Origin: Symsagittifera roscoffensis
Taxonomy: Eukaryota > Xenacoelomorpha > Acoela > Convolutidae
Direction of reading: 5' to 3'
Length of the DNA stretch: 64,000 bases
Assembly: GCF_963678635.1 (NCBI RefSeq)
Contig: NC_087065.1
Coordinates: 18,921,623-18,985,622, forward strand
Shown: positions 36,707-50,296 of the stretch, one piece after another
Layout of the letters: each line of letters begins with the position of its first letter
Numbering within the stretch: the first letter of the stretch is position 1
Made by a program: the position numbers and the translations under genes
The notes under the pieces: model-generated
What the model was told of the DNA's origin: nothing
What the model saw: only the letters and a program-made list of their open reading frames with translations
The model's database searches: none

Positions 36707-37206
36707 ATGTTCCGACCGCCTTTTAAGGTTTATGGAGCAGTAATAACATTAAAAAAAATGAATGTAAAAAAAAATGAAACTTTTTTTTCTTCTAAAAATT
36801 GAAGTTTTTATGAAAATCATCACCCCACACGCCATATAAAGTACAAAAGGATAAATTTCGCTCCTTGCAACAAACCAATTATGGCAAATAAGCTTCTTTT
36901 AACCAATTTGGAACGATTTCTAAGACAGATTAACTCTCCGCTTACGCGTTAATAGCGCGAAATATATCGCGCGTTAATTGTCCCAAATTGGCCAAAATTG
37001 CAATTTTTAAACCCCCGTAACTTTACGAAAAAAGATCACAGGTGAAATATTTTTTCAAATTTGAGCTCAGGACAACAATACCTTTCGAATGATATAAAGA
37101 AAAATCCGCCAAAAATGGCTAGTTAAAAAGTCGAAATTTGTCTGAAGAAAAAAAAACCCACCCCGAGCACAAATATTCCGTTACTTTCGTATCGAAAGTC
37201 GGAACA
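36707..37206 (+). repeat. Hairpin-ended repeat, 5' truncated at TGTTCCGAC
   Basis: Lacks the outer AACAAG...hairpin part and begins at TGTTCCGACCGCC. The rest matches to GTCGGAACA. Truncation at this point suggests the inner inverted repeat can act as an end. Confidence 0.75.
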
Positions 37207-37488
37207 ATAACAATTCGACCAAATTGAGATTCCGAGCTCTCCGTTTTTGGTTTTTTGTTGAAGGGTTTTGAACCAAAACATGAGTTTTTTTTTCGAGCGT
37301 GGTTTCCATCAAAATTAGTATATGTTGACGCCAAAGGAACTTTTAACAAAGTTAAAGGTCGTTCGGCCAAAATTGGATGTCGTGAAAAAGAATCAGAAGG
37401 GGCCGATTCCGTAATGAAAAATTCCCCCTCTCTGCCTCCCCCTGAGATATCCGATAGAACTATACCTTGAACTCAATTTAAAAATATC

Positions 37489-37557
37489 TAATGAGAGAGA
37501 GAGAGGAGAGAGAGTGAGAGAGAGAGAGATAGAGAAGAGGAGAGAGACACAGGGAGA

Positions 37558-37639
<82 letters not shown>

Positions 37640-37694
37640 GATAGAGATAGAGATAGAGAGAGAGGAGAGAGAGAGAGAGAGAGATAAAGAAGAG

Positions 37695-37732
<38 letters not shown>

Positions 37733-37735
37733 AAT
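37489..37735. repeat. GA microsatellite with embedded (GATAGA)n
   Basis: Almost pure GA on the plus strand, with a (GATAGA) run at about 37620-37655. The long Ser/Leu-only ORFs on the minus strand are translations of this repeat. Confidence 0.95.
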
Positions 37736-38184
37736 ATTTGCGTTCAGGCATTCATTTTCAATACGGTTTAAAACAATCAACAATAGCAACAAACCACATT
37801 AACGTATGTCACCCGCATAAATCAGCCTCTCTTTCCGACTATATTTTCTGAAATCGAATGTGTTTAAAAATGGTTTTTGCTTAATGAAAATCCAAAAAAA
37901 AATTTTTTTAATCTTTAAGGTGTAAAATTGAACAATTCTCTTTGACAACATCAGTTTCCTTTATTTTTAACAATAATTCAAAATAGGGCAACTTATTGTA
38001 CGGAAAACTTTCGATTGTATTATAACCATTTTTCGAAAACACTTATTTAAAATGGGCCAATTTCCTGTAGAGAAATGTTTGGTTTTATCATTACATTTTT
38101 ATGGAAATTAAATAGTTTCGTTATCCTAAAGTGGAAAACAATTGAGAAAGCATGTTAAGCGTTTTGATTTTTAATTTCAAACAA

Positions 38185-38384
38185 NNNNNNNNNNNNNNNN
38201 NNNNNNNNNNNNNNNNNNNNNNNNNNNNNNNNNNNNNNNNNNNNNNNNNNNNNNNNNNNNNNNNNNNNNNNNNNNNNNNNNNNNNNNNNNNNNNNNNNNN
38301 NNNNNNNNNNNNNNNNNNNNNNNNNNNNNNNNNNNNNNNNNNNNNNNNNNNNNNNNNNNNNNNNNNNNNNNNNNNNNNNNNNNN
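38185..38384. other. Assembly gap (200 N)
   Basis: Exactly 200 Ns, so the true length is probably unknown. Confidence 0.99.
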
Positions 38385-38879
38385 TAAACGCGAATCTGGT
38401 AGCATATAAAAAGAAAAACTTCTTGTCAAAAAAAAGTAAAGAACAAAAAACAAATTTAGTAACAAAACAGTATGAAATTAAATTCATTGAAAATTAGTCT
38501 GACATTTTTCAATAAAATAAAGCAAAAAACAAAACAGCCAGTCAGTGATTTTTGATATGAAAAACTGGAAAATTAGTAGAAAAAAATATTTTTAAAATAT
38601 TGAGAGGGTTTTATTCGAAAGCATTACCAGTTCAATAGTCGCCATTAAAGAGGAATCTATATCGAAATGCTTTAAAAAGTGTCATGTGAAGAAATTAAAA
38701 AAAAACCCTTCCATATTTCAAATTCAAGTACAATTCATACTGGTGTGAAATCAATTACCTTCTCCGCAAAAGAGTTATTTGCATATCTCCTTGAAAAAAA
38801 ATTAGAAATTGTTTCGAAAAAGATGTTTTTCCTAAATGTTTCGCAAAAGGTGTTTTTCACAATTTATCCCAGCTCATAA

Positions 38880-39740
38880 TGATTTGCTAAAAGAACCCGG
38901 AAAGTTTTAGCAATTTAGAATCCAGAATATTTCCGAACGACTGATGAACAATTGCATCAGCCAGCTTGTTCAAAAATATGTCTTCCTGTTCTTTGGGCAA
39001 TTCGGTTTCCGCGCGAAACAAGGCACAAAAGCTGCAATTAAATCGCTCACGGAAGAAGTTAATTGAAAAGAGTCTAATACAGTTACATAGTGCACATTCA
39101 TAGATTTGAAAAAGCATGTGATACGGTTGTTTTTCCACTTTAATTCGAAAACTATCTGACATGGGCTTCCGAGGACCTGCAAACAGGATTTTAAAATCCT
39201 ACTTGTCAGTTTGTACGGAGTATATAGAAACTAGATGCCACAAATATTCACAAAGCAAGGCTCAATCTTAAAATCATTGCTTTTCATAGTATTTAAAAAA
39301 ATTTGTTTGTCGGCGCGAAATACTAGCAAAACTAACAAACTTACAACTTTATGCGGACAAAACAGTCTTTAAAACAAATGAAAAAGCCTACAGCTTACAA
39401 AATTACATCAGGAAATCACGTATAAGACCAACAAATGGCTCTGCCAAAACCAACTCACCAAATGGCGACAACCTAAAACTATCAAATTTGAAAAAATTCA
39501 AAAAACTGGTAAACATTAAAGACTGTATTTTATTGAATAACAATATAACTGAAAAATTCAACACTTAATACTTGGGAGTTCATAGAGACACAAATTTGAA
39601 AATATACGAAAAATTGGATGCGCAAGTACTTGAAATCGCACAACTGGTTCAAATTTATAAAACTAACATTCATCAGGTTTACAAAACGGGTTGTTTCAAG
39701 AGCCAACACAGACAAAACAACAATCAGGCCACTTAAAGTT
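38880..39740 (+). pseudogene. Non-LTR (LINE) reverse transcriptase fragment, dead
   Basis: Reading across frames gives RT blocks of the Jockey/CR1 type in the right order. These are GQFGFRAKQGTKAAI near 38995-39040; FIDLKK followed by a one-base slip near 39100; KLSDMGFRGPANRILKSYLS near 39145-39205; LQLYADKTVF near 39340-39370, where the catalytic YADD reads YADK; and YLGVHRDTNLK near 39570-39600. Several stops and slips separate them. About the middle third of a LINE ORF2 is left. The minus-strand ORFs here are shadows. Confidence 0.75.
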
Positions 39741-42700
39741 AACAGTGAAGCAATACTAAGAATAGTTTTTTTTGTAAAGAAGGATTAGGTTCGAAAAGAA
39801 TTCTTCGAGTTATTTTGTTTAAACTTTCTAATAACTGAGTTGTTCTTAAACAAAATTCTGAAATAAATAAGGAAATCTTTTTGAAAGGAACGTGAAAGAA
39901 AGATTCTACAATCAACAATAAGTGATACTGTGATACTTATTCTTCAGTTGAAAAGCGCATCACGAAAATAATTTTGAACTTGAAGACACCAAAATCATTA
40001 GAGACCTCTTGACATAAAAATTAGGCAAATATTTAATCTAATTTTTCCAATTAGGCAAATTTTTGTCAAAACAACAAAAAAAATCAAAATAATTTTTTAA
40101 ACTTCTTTCTTCTTTAAATTTGTATCTTGTTTATTAGCGCGATTCCAGATTTCTTTAAAAATCCAATGCGAAGGAATTATATAGTTGAATTGTTACTTTT
40201 TTCAAGAATGTTTTTCTTTCCAATTCTATAACTCGATCAGAAAACGTGGATTTTCGAGCAGCTGCATATCTTGCAATGCTAGCATGAAGCTAGAGTTTGT
40301 TTTTGTTTTGTTTGAGGCGCTTTGTTCAGTTCTAATAGCGTCGAAAGTGTTTATATTTTTTGTTTGCTTTTGTTTCATATAAAATAATATCAGATTTGAT
40401 TGGAAACAATTTATAATGATATTATCATGGATACCGCCATTTCCATTGAAACTACTAAGATGAAGGCTGTAACTTTTCGACACCGAGACAACCCTTTTCA
40501 CATTACGAGGCCAAACTGTGCACTAGATAGGCGCACAATTTTCTGTCGGTATTTTGTGTCTGGATTCCAGGGACAAGCCTTTAAACAAGGAAAAGTTCTG
40601 TCGGAACGGTCAAAGAAAATGAAAGAAGAAAAAAAGAACGAAAGGAGTGTCCTTGTTGCGGCTTAGAATTCACAAAATACACAATTTAATCTCGTAAAAC
40701 GATTTTTTCGAATCCGAATTGCACCAATAGGGCTTAACGTGATAAAAACAAACACTTCACTCCTTATGATACCCTTGAAAACTACGCAGTAGACTATGAA
40801 ACTCTTTGATGACTTTGAAAGTCCAAAGAAGTTTTTGTTTCTTTAAGCACCGAAAGGAACTAGTACTTGACGCAAAACTACAACATAAAAAATCAAATGA
40901 TTATAGGATTTAGTTATCAATTTAATTTTTTAATAAAACCTTTTTCTGATCTATCCTAGAAGGTAAATTCCAGATTTGGGCACTAAGAGCCACATCACAG
41001 TTTTGTACTGAATACAACACAACAAATCTACAACACAAATGTATGAAAACCAAAAACAAGGGTACGCTTTTTTGAACCAATACCTTTCAAATAAGTATAA
41101 TTCCAGTTTTGTATTCCAAGCAAAAAGAAATCAAATCTGTTTACAAACAAACAAGTGATAATAACGAAATATAAATTATGCTTAACTGATTATATGCTTT
41201 TTACTTTGAGTTTCATAGAAATTTTTCAGCTTCTTGAATTGCTGGAATCGCTTTGGAATTTTTTCTGTTTTGAACCCTGGGAGTCTCATGGGTTTCCAAA
41301 GAATGTCCATGAGAAGGGGATTAGAATGGCAACTGAAAATGCATTCCCACGGCAGCCCGGTCGCCGTTACTTCAAGAACATTTAATGGCTGGCCAATTTT
41401 TACAATTTCACAACCAAAAGCCTCTATAAATGGCAATTAACGAACTATAAAAATGCCAAACAACACTGAAAACTAAAACCGTATTGAAGACTACGAAGTG
41501 TTAATCACGGCCCTTGTTGAATAACCAATTGCCTGAATAGATCTGCTGCTGCTTGGATTACACTACTTTCATACATACGCATAATTGTTTATCTACATAA
41601 AATGAAAGAAACAGTTGGTGGTATGTGTGTAGGCATGTATGTGTGCGTGTGTCTATGACCGAACTTCTCCCAGGATAAAAATCGCACGAGCATGCAATTT
41701 TACGTGTAAAGACATTCGAATATGAGTAGCGCTATGGGATATTCAGTTTTTTTAGTAAGAATGACTTTCCCTATAGAAGGTCATAAAATAGTGTTACGTG
41801 ACTTTGACCTAATTTTTGCAGTTTTCTTATTTAGTTGTTTAGAATTGTGCACGTGCACTTTTTTGCTTAACTTACGTTTTCAATAAGATCCTTCAAAACT
41901 AGCGAACCATGCAAATTGAACAATAAGCTCTTTTTTCTCAAGCAAGTAGTTGTTTTTGGGTTACATGACAAAAGATCCCTTACCTTAAGATCCCAAACGA
42001 GAAGATCCCAGTCAATAAGATACCATTCCAAAAGATCCCTCGTTCTAAAATTGCCCACGACATAAGATACCATAATAAAATTACAAAGAACCTGAGAATT
42101 GAAAATATAGCGGTTAATCGATCAAAGCAAAAACAAAGCGTCGGTTAAAATCAAAGAAACGGAAAAATTTTTGCTGCACAAATTTCAAACAAAAATGACC
42201 TTGCTAATCACTTGGCCTTCAAAATGAAACTAAAACTTCAAAACAGCTTAGACTACAATTGAACTTTAAAAGGATTTCCAATTAATCAAAGCCAACGTTG
42301 CAAAAAATGGCCTGATTTTTCACTGTGCATTATATTACTTCAGCCTCTATTTTCCTATAACCAGTATGTAGTTTTCAATTTTTTGCTTAACATACTAAAA
42401 TGGGATATCCGTCTAACTTCAAATTAGCAGCTTTTTTTTTCAAGCTACTTTTCTTCGTTGACTGTTCAAAACAGAGCTCATTCCATCTTTTACTCTTTCA
42501 AACGTTTCACGCACTCTTCAGTTTTTTTGCTTAACCCATTGTTTATTATCGGAGTTAGTTTTTTTCTCAACAATCAAGCACATTAATTTTTTAAAATTAA
42601 ATTTAGGACTAGGAATTTGCCTTAAAATTGAGATTTAATTGCTAATGCTAACTGGCATTTCCAATTAGAAAAATAACTGCAAATAGAAATTGAAAATAAG

Positions 42701-43010
42701 AAGTAAAAACTGAAAGCTAAAAAAATGAAATGCGAGTTTTATGTTTCTGAAACAGTTATGAAAATCACCGACAATTTTTCAAATAAATTTTACTGCCATT
42801 TTGCAAAATTTTTCTCGCAACCATGAGCGTTGGTAAATTTTGACTACAAAAAAGTTTTATCTTGGAGTGTTTTTGTCACAGAGAATCAGATTCAACAGTA
42901 AACGCCAAGTAAGACGCATTCGCACTACCAGTCAATTTGAAAAAAAATTACAATGCCTCAATTTATAAAGCGGACGCATTTTAATTGGCATACGAAAAAG
43001 TTGATTAAAA
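39741..43010. other. Gene-poor stretch
   Basis: Two unsupported ORFs stand out. 40426-40666 (+) is Lys/Glu-rich at its end. 41182-41436 (-) is a G+C-richer patch reading IVKIGQPLNVLEVTATGLPW. Neither has clear splice sites or a known family. At 41970-42072, AAGATCCC/AAGATACC recurs about six times, mostly every 15-16 bp. Confidence 0.3.
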
Positions 43011-43014
43011 ACAT

Positions 43015-43285
43015 CCGACCCTGCCCAGGTTTGAACCCTCATTTTTTGTTGCGGTTTTCCTTCCCTACCTTTACGCTAAAAATGTATGATACCTTGCAGC
43101 TAAAGTGCTATTTGTAATATAATAGTCTGTGCTTATATCCTTAGCATTGGCTGTACTTAATAGCTGGTTATTGATCAAAATGAACACATTTTATCACAAC
43201 AATATTTTATTTGCGACTTAGGTTGGAAAAAAAGAGAGTTCATACTATCACACAAGCTTTGCTTGTAATAACATGCATAGGTTCG
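43015..43285 (-). repeat. tRNA-derived SINE-like repeat, degenerate
   Basis: On the minus strand an A-box-like TTTAGCGTAAAGGTAGG and a B-box GGGTTCAAACC lie about 35 bp apart. The flanking 43130-43285 (TCCTTAGCATTGGCTGTACTTAATAGCTGG...GCGACTTAGGTTGG...CACAAGC) recurs at 46390-46545. Confidence 0.5.
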
Positions 43286-44145
43286 CAAAAACAGCAATTA
43301 AGCATTTAACAACACGTTTGCTACCTCAAGTTGAATAATTTCAAGATTAATCATAGCGAGATTCAATTCACAAAAAGTTTTCTGTGCAAGCTCATCAAGT
43401 GATGAAGTTTATGGTCTTTGAAGGTTTTTCAGAAGGTAAATCGGTTCGTAAAAATTTAAATTTTCAAGCATTATTTGCACTTCGTTATTAGAGAGCATAG
43501 TAAATTGCTTTCCTTTTGCCAAATAAATTTGAACTTCAAAAACATTAAAAAATAAACCACAAAAAAAACAGCAAAGTTTGAATCACTAAGGTTTTTTCCT
43601 GAAAAACAAAAAATTCAACATGACCAATATACGATGTCAGGGACACTTAATGAACATCCACTTTGCGTAGATGCGAAATGATTCCCGTGGTGACCTTGTT
43701 TTTACAAACTTGTGAATCTGATTAGGTCATCGTAATGCATGCCGCAGAATTCAAAAACAGGTAAAACAATATTATATTTCTCATAGCCATAGTGCTCATT
43801 ACACCTATGTAGTACTACGCAAGCGAGCAAATATTCTAGTTATGAACTGCACGATATCAATATTGAGTTTTCATTGACTGGAAAGCAGTGAGTTGCAATC
43901 ATTATCTCATATTGCACATTTAATAATTTCTATTGCACATTTTAAATTAGGTTTGTTTTATTGCACATAAGTCTCAGATAAATTATTTGCGAATTTACTA
44001 TTTTCGACAGTGCTTTTTTAAATTAAATTACAGCTTATCAAATATTTTACACGAGCATGATCTAATCTAATTTCAGCAAACTTCGAAGAATTTTTACAAA
44101 CTATTAAATTTTAATGCAATAAAAAACGAAATGATAGATGATATC

Positions 44146-44388
44146 TCAGTCCTCATCATCCGAATCATCACTATCTTCACTGTCTACGGATGCATTAATT
44201 GAGTTTTGTAGAATTGCAGCATTCCACCAGCTCTGCACTTTGGCGCCCGATCCAGCACAAGTGTCTGCTTTCCATGAGTCAATGTAGACAAGTGAGGCGT
44301 TCGATTCACTTTCACTGCTCACGTTTTTCTTAAGACAGAGTCCTTTCTTGTACTTTTTCGAACCATCTGACGCAGTTAGGAACTGACC
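44146..44388 (-). CDS. NALCN: NALCN last exon: cytoplasmic C-terminus
   Basis: Minus-strand frame of 81 codons including TGA at 44148-44146, after a TTATTTTAG acceptor, phase 0. It encodes GQFLTASDG, a Lys-rich patch, then AKVQSWWNAAI and an acidic Ser/Asp/Glu tail. Vertebrate NALCN ends with the same plan (VKKWW followed by an acidic tail), which fixes the identity. The protein is the pore subunit of the sodium-leak channel that sets neuronal resting potential; this tail is cytosolic. An ATTAAA poly(A) variant lies about 30 bp after the stop (44109-44114 on the minus strand). Confidence 0.85.
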   Translation of the reverse strand, partial: GQFLTASDGSKKYKKGLCLKKNVSSESESNASLVYIDSWKADTCAGSGAKVQSWWNAAILQNSINASVDSEDSDDSDDED

Positions 44389-44767
44389 CTAAAATAACAC
44401 TTGATAGTTCACTTTGACTTCCCAATAATTTTACGCTTTGAAATCGCACTGAAATTATATCATGAAAATCAACCCATTCAGAGAAAAGAACTACGTCAAA
44501 GAACTACGTCAATCGCCAATATTTAAGTATGTATAGAGAATGAAACTGTTTGTTGTTTTCTGATCAACTTTCTTGCTCGAAACCTAGCCACTACTTTTCT
44601 TGATCACTCGTTGAGTGAGAAGAAACAGTGGAATTACTTCTTAAGGGATTTTCATTACTCCAAAAAAGATAATATGTGATTTAGTGAGGCATCAATCTAA
44701 ATACCTGCAAAACCTGTAGCCGTGTTAAAATCATAAGTATCTTAGAAAAGTATTCAAGGCTGCCTAC
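44389..44767 (-). other. NALCN: NALCN intron
   Basis: 379 bp, GTAGGC donor and TTTTAG acceptor, phase 0. No other feature. Confidence 0.7.
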
Positions 44768-44925
44768 CATCTTTTCCGTGGTTCCATCATCTGCAGCATT
44801 GTTGGAAGATCCACCGGCCCCTCCCCCAATTGAGCCCTGTTTGTGCACATTGGTCTCATTTGGGTTCCACTTCTGAATGACTTCCTCCTCTATTTGGTGC
44901 CTCAGTTGAGATATAAATGTCTCCC
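44768..44925 (-). CDS. NALCN: NALCN exon: C-terminal linker
   Basis: 158 bp (two bases plus 52 codons), from a TTTCCAAAAG acceptor to a GTAGGC donor. It encodes ETFISQLRHQIEEEVIQKWNP and a Gly/Ser/Asn-rich stretch ending TTEKM. The start matches the SLRESQQQELSRFLNP region of vertebrate NALCN; the Gly-rich part is poorly conserved. Phases fit the exons on both sides. Confidence 0.8.
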
Positions 44926-45343
44926 CTTTTGGAAACAAAGGAAACCTTTTTTTCGGAGGCAGGTAGCTCAGTCAACTCGAAAAAAAATAGCCAACAGACA
45001 GTTGGGAAGAATCAATGGGCGTAAGGAAACAAAACTATAAGTTCTCATTTTTGCCAGACAATTTAGGTTTTGTATTTGGGAAGCGCATCTTTTAGCAAAT
45101 GAACTTGAATTGAACTCAAGAATTGCATATATACAAAAGTGCATTCGTAAATGCGTTGGCATGTATGAATGCACTTCTGCAGTTTTTCAATGCACTTCTG
45201 CGCATTTTCGGACTGTTTGCTGAAAAAAAAACAAGCGAAAAATCAGCAAGCCTTAGAATAAGAGTATTCTCTTAACAAGTCATCATTAGATAACTTAATC
45301 ACATTACTTCAACACTTATTTTGGTTACAATACAAATTTTAGA

Positions 45344-45605
45344 CACAGAGGCGAAGTTGCGCTTCGCAAACACTTGCGAGAAAACGACTGAAAAGCAGCT
45401 CTATCAAGTGACATGAGAAATAAAAAGTAGAAATAAGCCTCGAAGTTGCAAGAACTCGAGGCTTAGCAAAAACTCCAATTAGCAAAAAACTGCGATCTAG
45501 CAAACTTGAGTCTCACACACTAACCATTCAGCCACGGATGCTTAAAATCCCCAAAAACTAGCCGCCAATAAAGCAGCTACATATGCTAGTAAATTGCCAA
45601 TTCGA
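45344..45605 (-). repeat. SINE-like repeat with tRNA-like core, in a NALCN intron
   Basis: The plus strand begins ACACAGAGGCGAAGTTGCG...CACTTGCGAG. The minus strand has CCGTGGCTGAATGGTTAGTGTGTGAGACT (A-box-like tRNA head, Ser/Leu style). The same order occurs at 60245-60600 and 61881-62205. The B box is lost here. Confidence 0.6.
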
Positions 45606-45920
45606 TGCAGCAAAAATAGCACAAAAACAAATTTTGCAAGTAATAATTTCGAATATAACAAGCTGAAGGCATCCACACAAATTTTACATGTAATAAATCG
45701 CAAATCATAAAACCACATTATGTACAAATTATGTATTTCAAAAAATTTCAGAGATATATTGAGTTGGAAAACTTCTGAAATCGAGATTTTATTACTGTTA
45801 TGTTTGAAATAAATAGCTTTTTTCGGTTCACTCCATGAATTAAAAAAAGCATCAACTGTGTTAACTTATTCGAAAGTCAATGCACATGTTATCAAAATGC
45901 CTCAATTTATAGAGCAGTCT

Positions 45921-46382
45921 AGGGAGCAGTTATAAAATACAAAAATTAAATGTAATGAAAAAAAAATGATTTTTTTTTTAAATTTGGTATTTTTTGTGAA
46001 AATCATCCCCCCACACGCCATATTAAGTACAAAAGTGATAAATTTCGATACTAGTAACAGATCAATTATGGCTAATAAGCTTCCTTCAACCAATTTGGAA
46101 CAATTTCTATGACGGATTAAATCTCCGCTTACGCGTAAATTGCGCGAAATATATCGCGCGTTAATTGTCCCAAATTTTGGCAATTTTAAACCCCAAAACT
46201 TTACGGAAAATGATCACAAGTAAAATATCTTTCCAAATTTAAGCTCAGGACAACAATACTTTCTGAATGATATAAAAAAATCCCGTCAACAATAGCTAGT
46301 TAAAAAGTCGAAATTTATCTGAAGACAAAAAAACCACCCAGAGCACAAATAATCCGTTACTTTAGTTACGAAAGTCGGAACA
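45921..46382 (+). repeat. Hairpin-ended repeat, 5' truncated, in a NALCN intron
   Basis: Matches the ~530-bp family from GGAGCAGT to GTCGGAACA, with more changes than the 30-37 kb copies. Confidence 0.75.
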
Positions 46383-46384
46383 AT

Positions 46385-46550
46385 AATAGTCTGTGTTAAA
46401 ATCCTTAGCATGGGCTGTTCTTAAGAGCTGGTTATTGATCAAAATGAACACATTTAATCGCAACAGCACTTGCGTCGCAACAGGTCGCGACTTAGGTTGA
46501 AAAAAAAAAGATAATTCATACTATAACACAAGCATTGCTTGTGTAAATAA
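46385..46550. repeat. Repeat shared with 43130-43285
   Basis: TCCTTAGCATGGGCTGTTCTTAAGAGCTGGTTATTGATCAAAATGAACAC-like text, then GCGACTTAGGTTG and CACAAGCATTGCTTGTG. It resembles the distal half of the SINE-like family. Confidence 0.6.
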
Positions 46551-46781
46551 ATGAACTTTTTTATTGAAAACTTTCATTTGCTAAGGCTAGGAAAAACAGA
46601 AGGTTCGTAATATTACACTAAGCTGATCGCAGTGTAAACATAACCTATATAAGTAAGTGTCTTCACTATGTTCATTAACACTAAAAAATATTATGAAACC
46701 AACCCAGTCCAATTTATTAGAACACCGCCACAAAAACGGTGCGATCCATACCCGACCCCTAATAAAATTTTCGATGTTCAC

Positions 46782-46914
46782 CTGTGGTCTGTCGCCGGAC
46801 GTTTCTGGCCTTGACTATTTTGTTGAACCAGTTGATGATGGTCTGCTTGGCCACCTCCTCCTCGATGCTGAACTCCAGCTCCTCCCGCTCCAGTAACTCC
46901 TCCAGTTGCAGAAC
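46782..46914 (-). CDS. NALCN: NALCN exon: C-terminal helix
   Basis: 133 bp (44 codons plus one base), acceptor ATGTGAAG, donor ACAG|GTGAAC. It encodes VLQLEELLEREELEFSIEEE and VAKQTIINWF. Vertebrate NALCN has [25 protein letters not shown] at the same place, a near-identical match and the strongest C-terminal marker. The phase-0 start fits the upstream exon ending VDIRK. Confidence 0.95.
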
Positions 46915-48118
46915 CTTCACATCAACATAATACTCTGTGAAAATTAAGCAAAAAAAAAGCTGAAGCTCCAAAAATGTTCCAAATGTCTGCAATGGATTTT
47001 GCGTCCTTTTCTTTGTAATCTAATTCGAGATAAGAAAACAAAATTTGGACCATTGCAATATCCATTGCAAAAACTTCATCATAGTTATTATCGAACTACG
47101 AATTAGAATTAGGGATGAACGTTGTTGTACGCATAATGCAGATTTTGATTTCGAGCTTCAAATTTTGTTTGCGTGTGAAAAATAGAACATAGCTATAGAA
47201 CTGACAGTTGGAAAAGAGTAATGAACGAGCAAGGAGCCTGAAAAAAAACTTTTAAATTTCTCAGAAAAAAAAACAAATGGACTTAAAGCTATTTGAATTT
47301 GTAGAACAATTTATGATGGACACTTTTTTTTTGTTAAATTAATCCAATTTGAGAAAAGGGTAAAACTTTTATTTCGATGAAAAATCTGATAATTAATTTC
47401 CATTTTCAAAATTAGAAGTCGATCAGGTTTTTCATGACCTTTACAATTTTACTGTTCGATAGTTGAGTTTGCCTTCCTTTTAACAATAGAAACGCAAGTC
47501 AAACCGCGAAAAATCAAAACTGAGTGTGAACAAACTTTAAGACTTTTTCTTGAAAAAAATTCAGCAAGACCTATATAAGAGTCTTCACTACGTTCATTAC
47601 TTTTAATAACAAAGAAATGAGCACAAGTGCAATCAAACTCTCACAAATATCACCGATTCACAGCCAAGATGGCGAAGCAGACAAAAATTATGTTTTAATT
47701 TCTGAAGCTGTTTTTTAATTCAATCGAGACTTGCAGTATCGTATTTGCAACACTGTGTTCCACTATTACTTAAAGGACAGTCTTCAACTAAAGATGAAAA
47801 GTTAATCCAAGCTATGCTATATCAACTTTGACAAATACCCGGAAATTTAAATATTTTTCACATTTTGTCTTAACTAAGCCAATTCGCCGCAAATCTGCTT
47901 GAATTTAATTATTTTAAAGCATATAATATTTAAAATATGTTACGGTTGAAACCAAATTCTTGACAATATTGATCATTAACGCCTATTTCACGTTAATATT
48001 TTTGAAACAGTATTTTACACGCAGTAATCAATAAAAGAAAGTATCTTGACAAAATGAGCAGTTTTTGGGTTGATTAACTTCGTCCGGTTCGTTCACCAAA
48101 AAAAGCTACTACCAGCTA

Positions 48119-48307
<189 letters not shown>

Positions 48308-48739
48308 CTACAACCCCACAATGCACAATTATGACCAAGTGACAGTTGGACAAGTGTCGATCAACGAAAGTACTTCACGCTTCAAACTTCCAATTTCTCA
48401 AACTCCAAGCTTCATAGATCAAATTGGCAGAAAAAATCGTACGATTAAGTTCATTCATACATAAAACACACACCTCCATGTACGAAAACCATTTACTTGA
48501 TAACTTAAAACCTAAATATGACTTTATGGCAACTACACAAAATAATACGAAAGGTGATTGAATTTCAAGAAGCTACCTTGATTACACAAAATTCTGATAA
48601 CACTAATTTCATTTTCAAAATTTTCAAATATGTAAAATAGGACAGTCATTGAAAAAAAGCGACCTTAATTAAGCAAATGAACTTCATTTTGCTGATTGGC
48701 ACTTGAAAATTCACTTTTACTTAATTTCATCTTATATCA

Positions 48740-48934
<195 letters not shown>

Positions 48935-48975
48935 TCAGTTGTAAAACTCACTGTTGAAAATTACCCTTTACTGAA

Positions 48976-49591
<616 letters not shown>

Positions 49592-50296
49592 CTCAGAATT
49601 TCACCAGAATTCCTATGATGCAAATTAATTCGCAAAATTCGGAACCAAACCTCAAAAATGGGTCATTTTGGCTTTTCTGAAGTAATCAAAAACAACCCTA
49701 AGACTACCGAGTTAATTGAGAAAAATAAATTAAATCAAAAGAAGCGGCTTAGACAGTCCAACAAATTTCTTGCAAGGTAAAATCTCCGAATTTTAGGGCA
49801 AAACGTGTAGATTTGTGTTTTATTGGCTATCTTATACAGATTTTTGGAAATTTTACTTTTCTTCAGCTTTGTTGGGCAGTGTGAGAGGCTTTTTTGGCAT
49901 AAATTTTTTCATCAATTAAATCCCCAAATCTAAGGTTATTTTTGATAAACCAAGAAAAGCCAAAATGACCCATTTTTGAGGTAAAATTTTGGTTCCGAAT
50001 TTCGCAATATAAATTGCATCATGATAACTCTGGTGAAATTCTAAGCAACTTTTGGTTTGTTAAATTTTTGTCTAATCACAAGCCAATTTGCGAAAAACGC
50101 GTTCAATATTTCCAATGTTGATCGTTTTGTCCGGATAATTTATATCAGCACTGTAGTTCTTAAATTGAGTAAAAATATACTAGAATAGCTTCATAGGCTG
50201 CTTTCCAATCAATTTATAAACGTGTATAAAACGTATATCCGCACAAATTGAAAATGAATTATACCTAAGTTATATGCAGCAATCATTTAAGGTTGT

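Noticed and set aside
29721-37206. CRISPR-like array
   Set aside because: Repeats are ~530 bp, dispersed and in both orientations, in an animal genome.
37478-37792. Long Ser/Leu-only minus-strand ORFs
   Set aside because: They are translations of the GA microsatellite.
38121-38487. ORFs across the N run
   Set aside because: They exist only because Ns are not stops.
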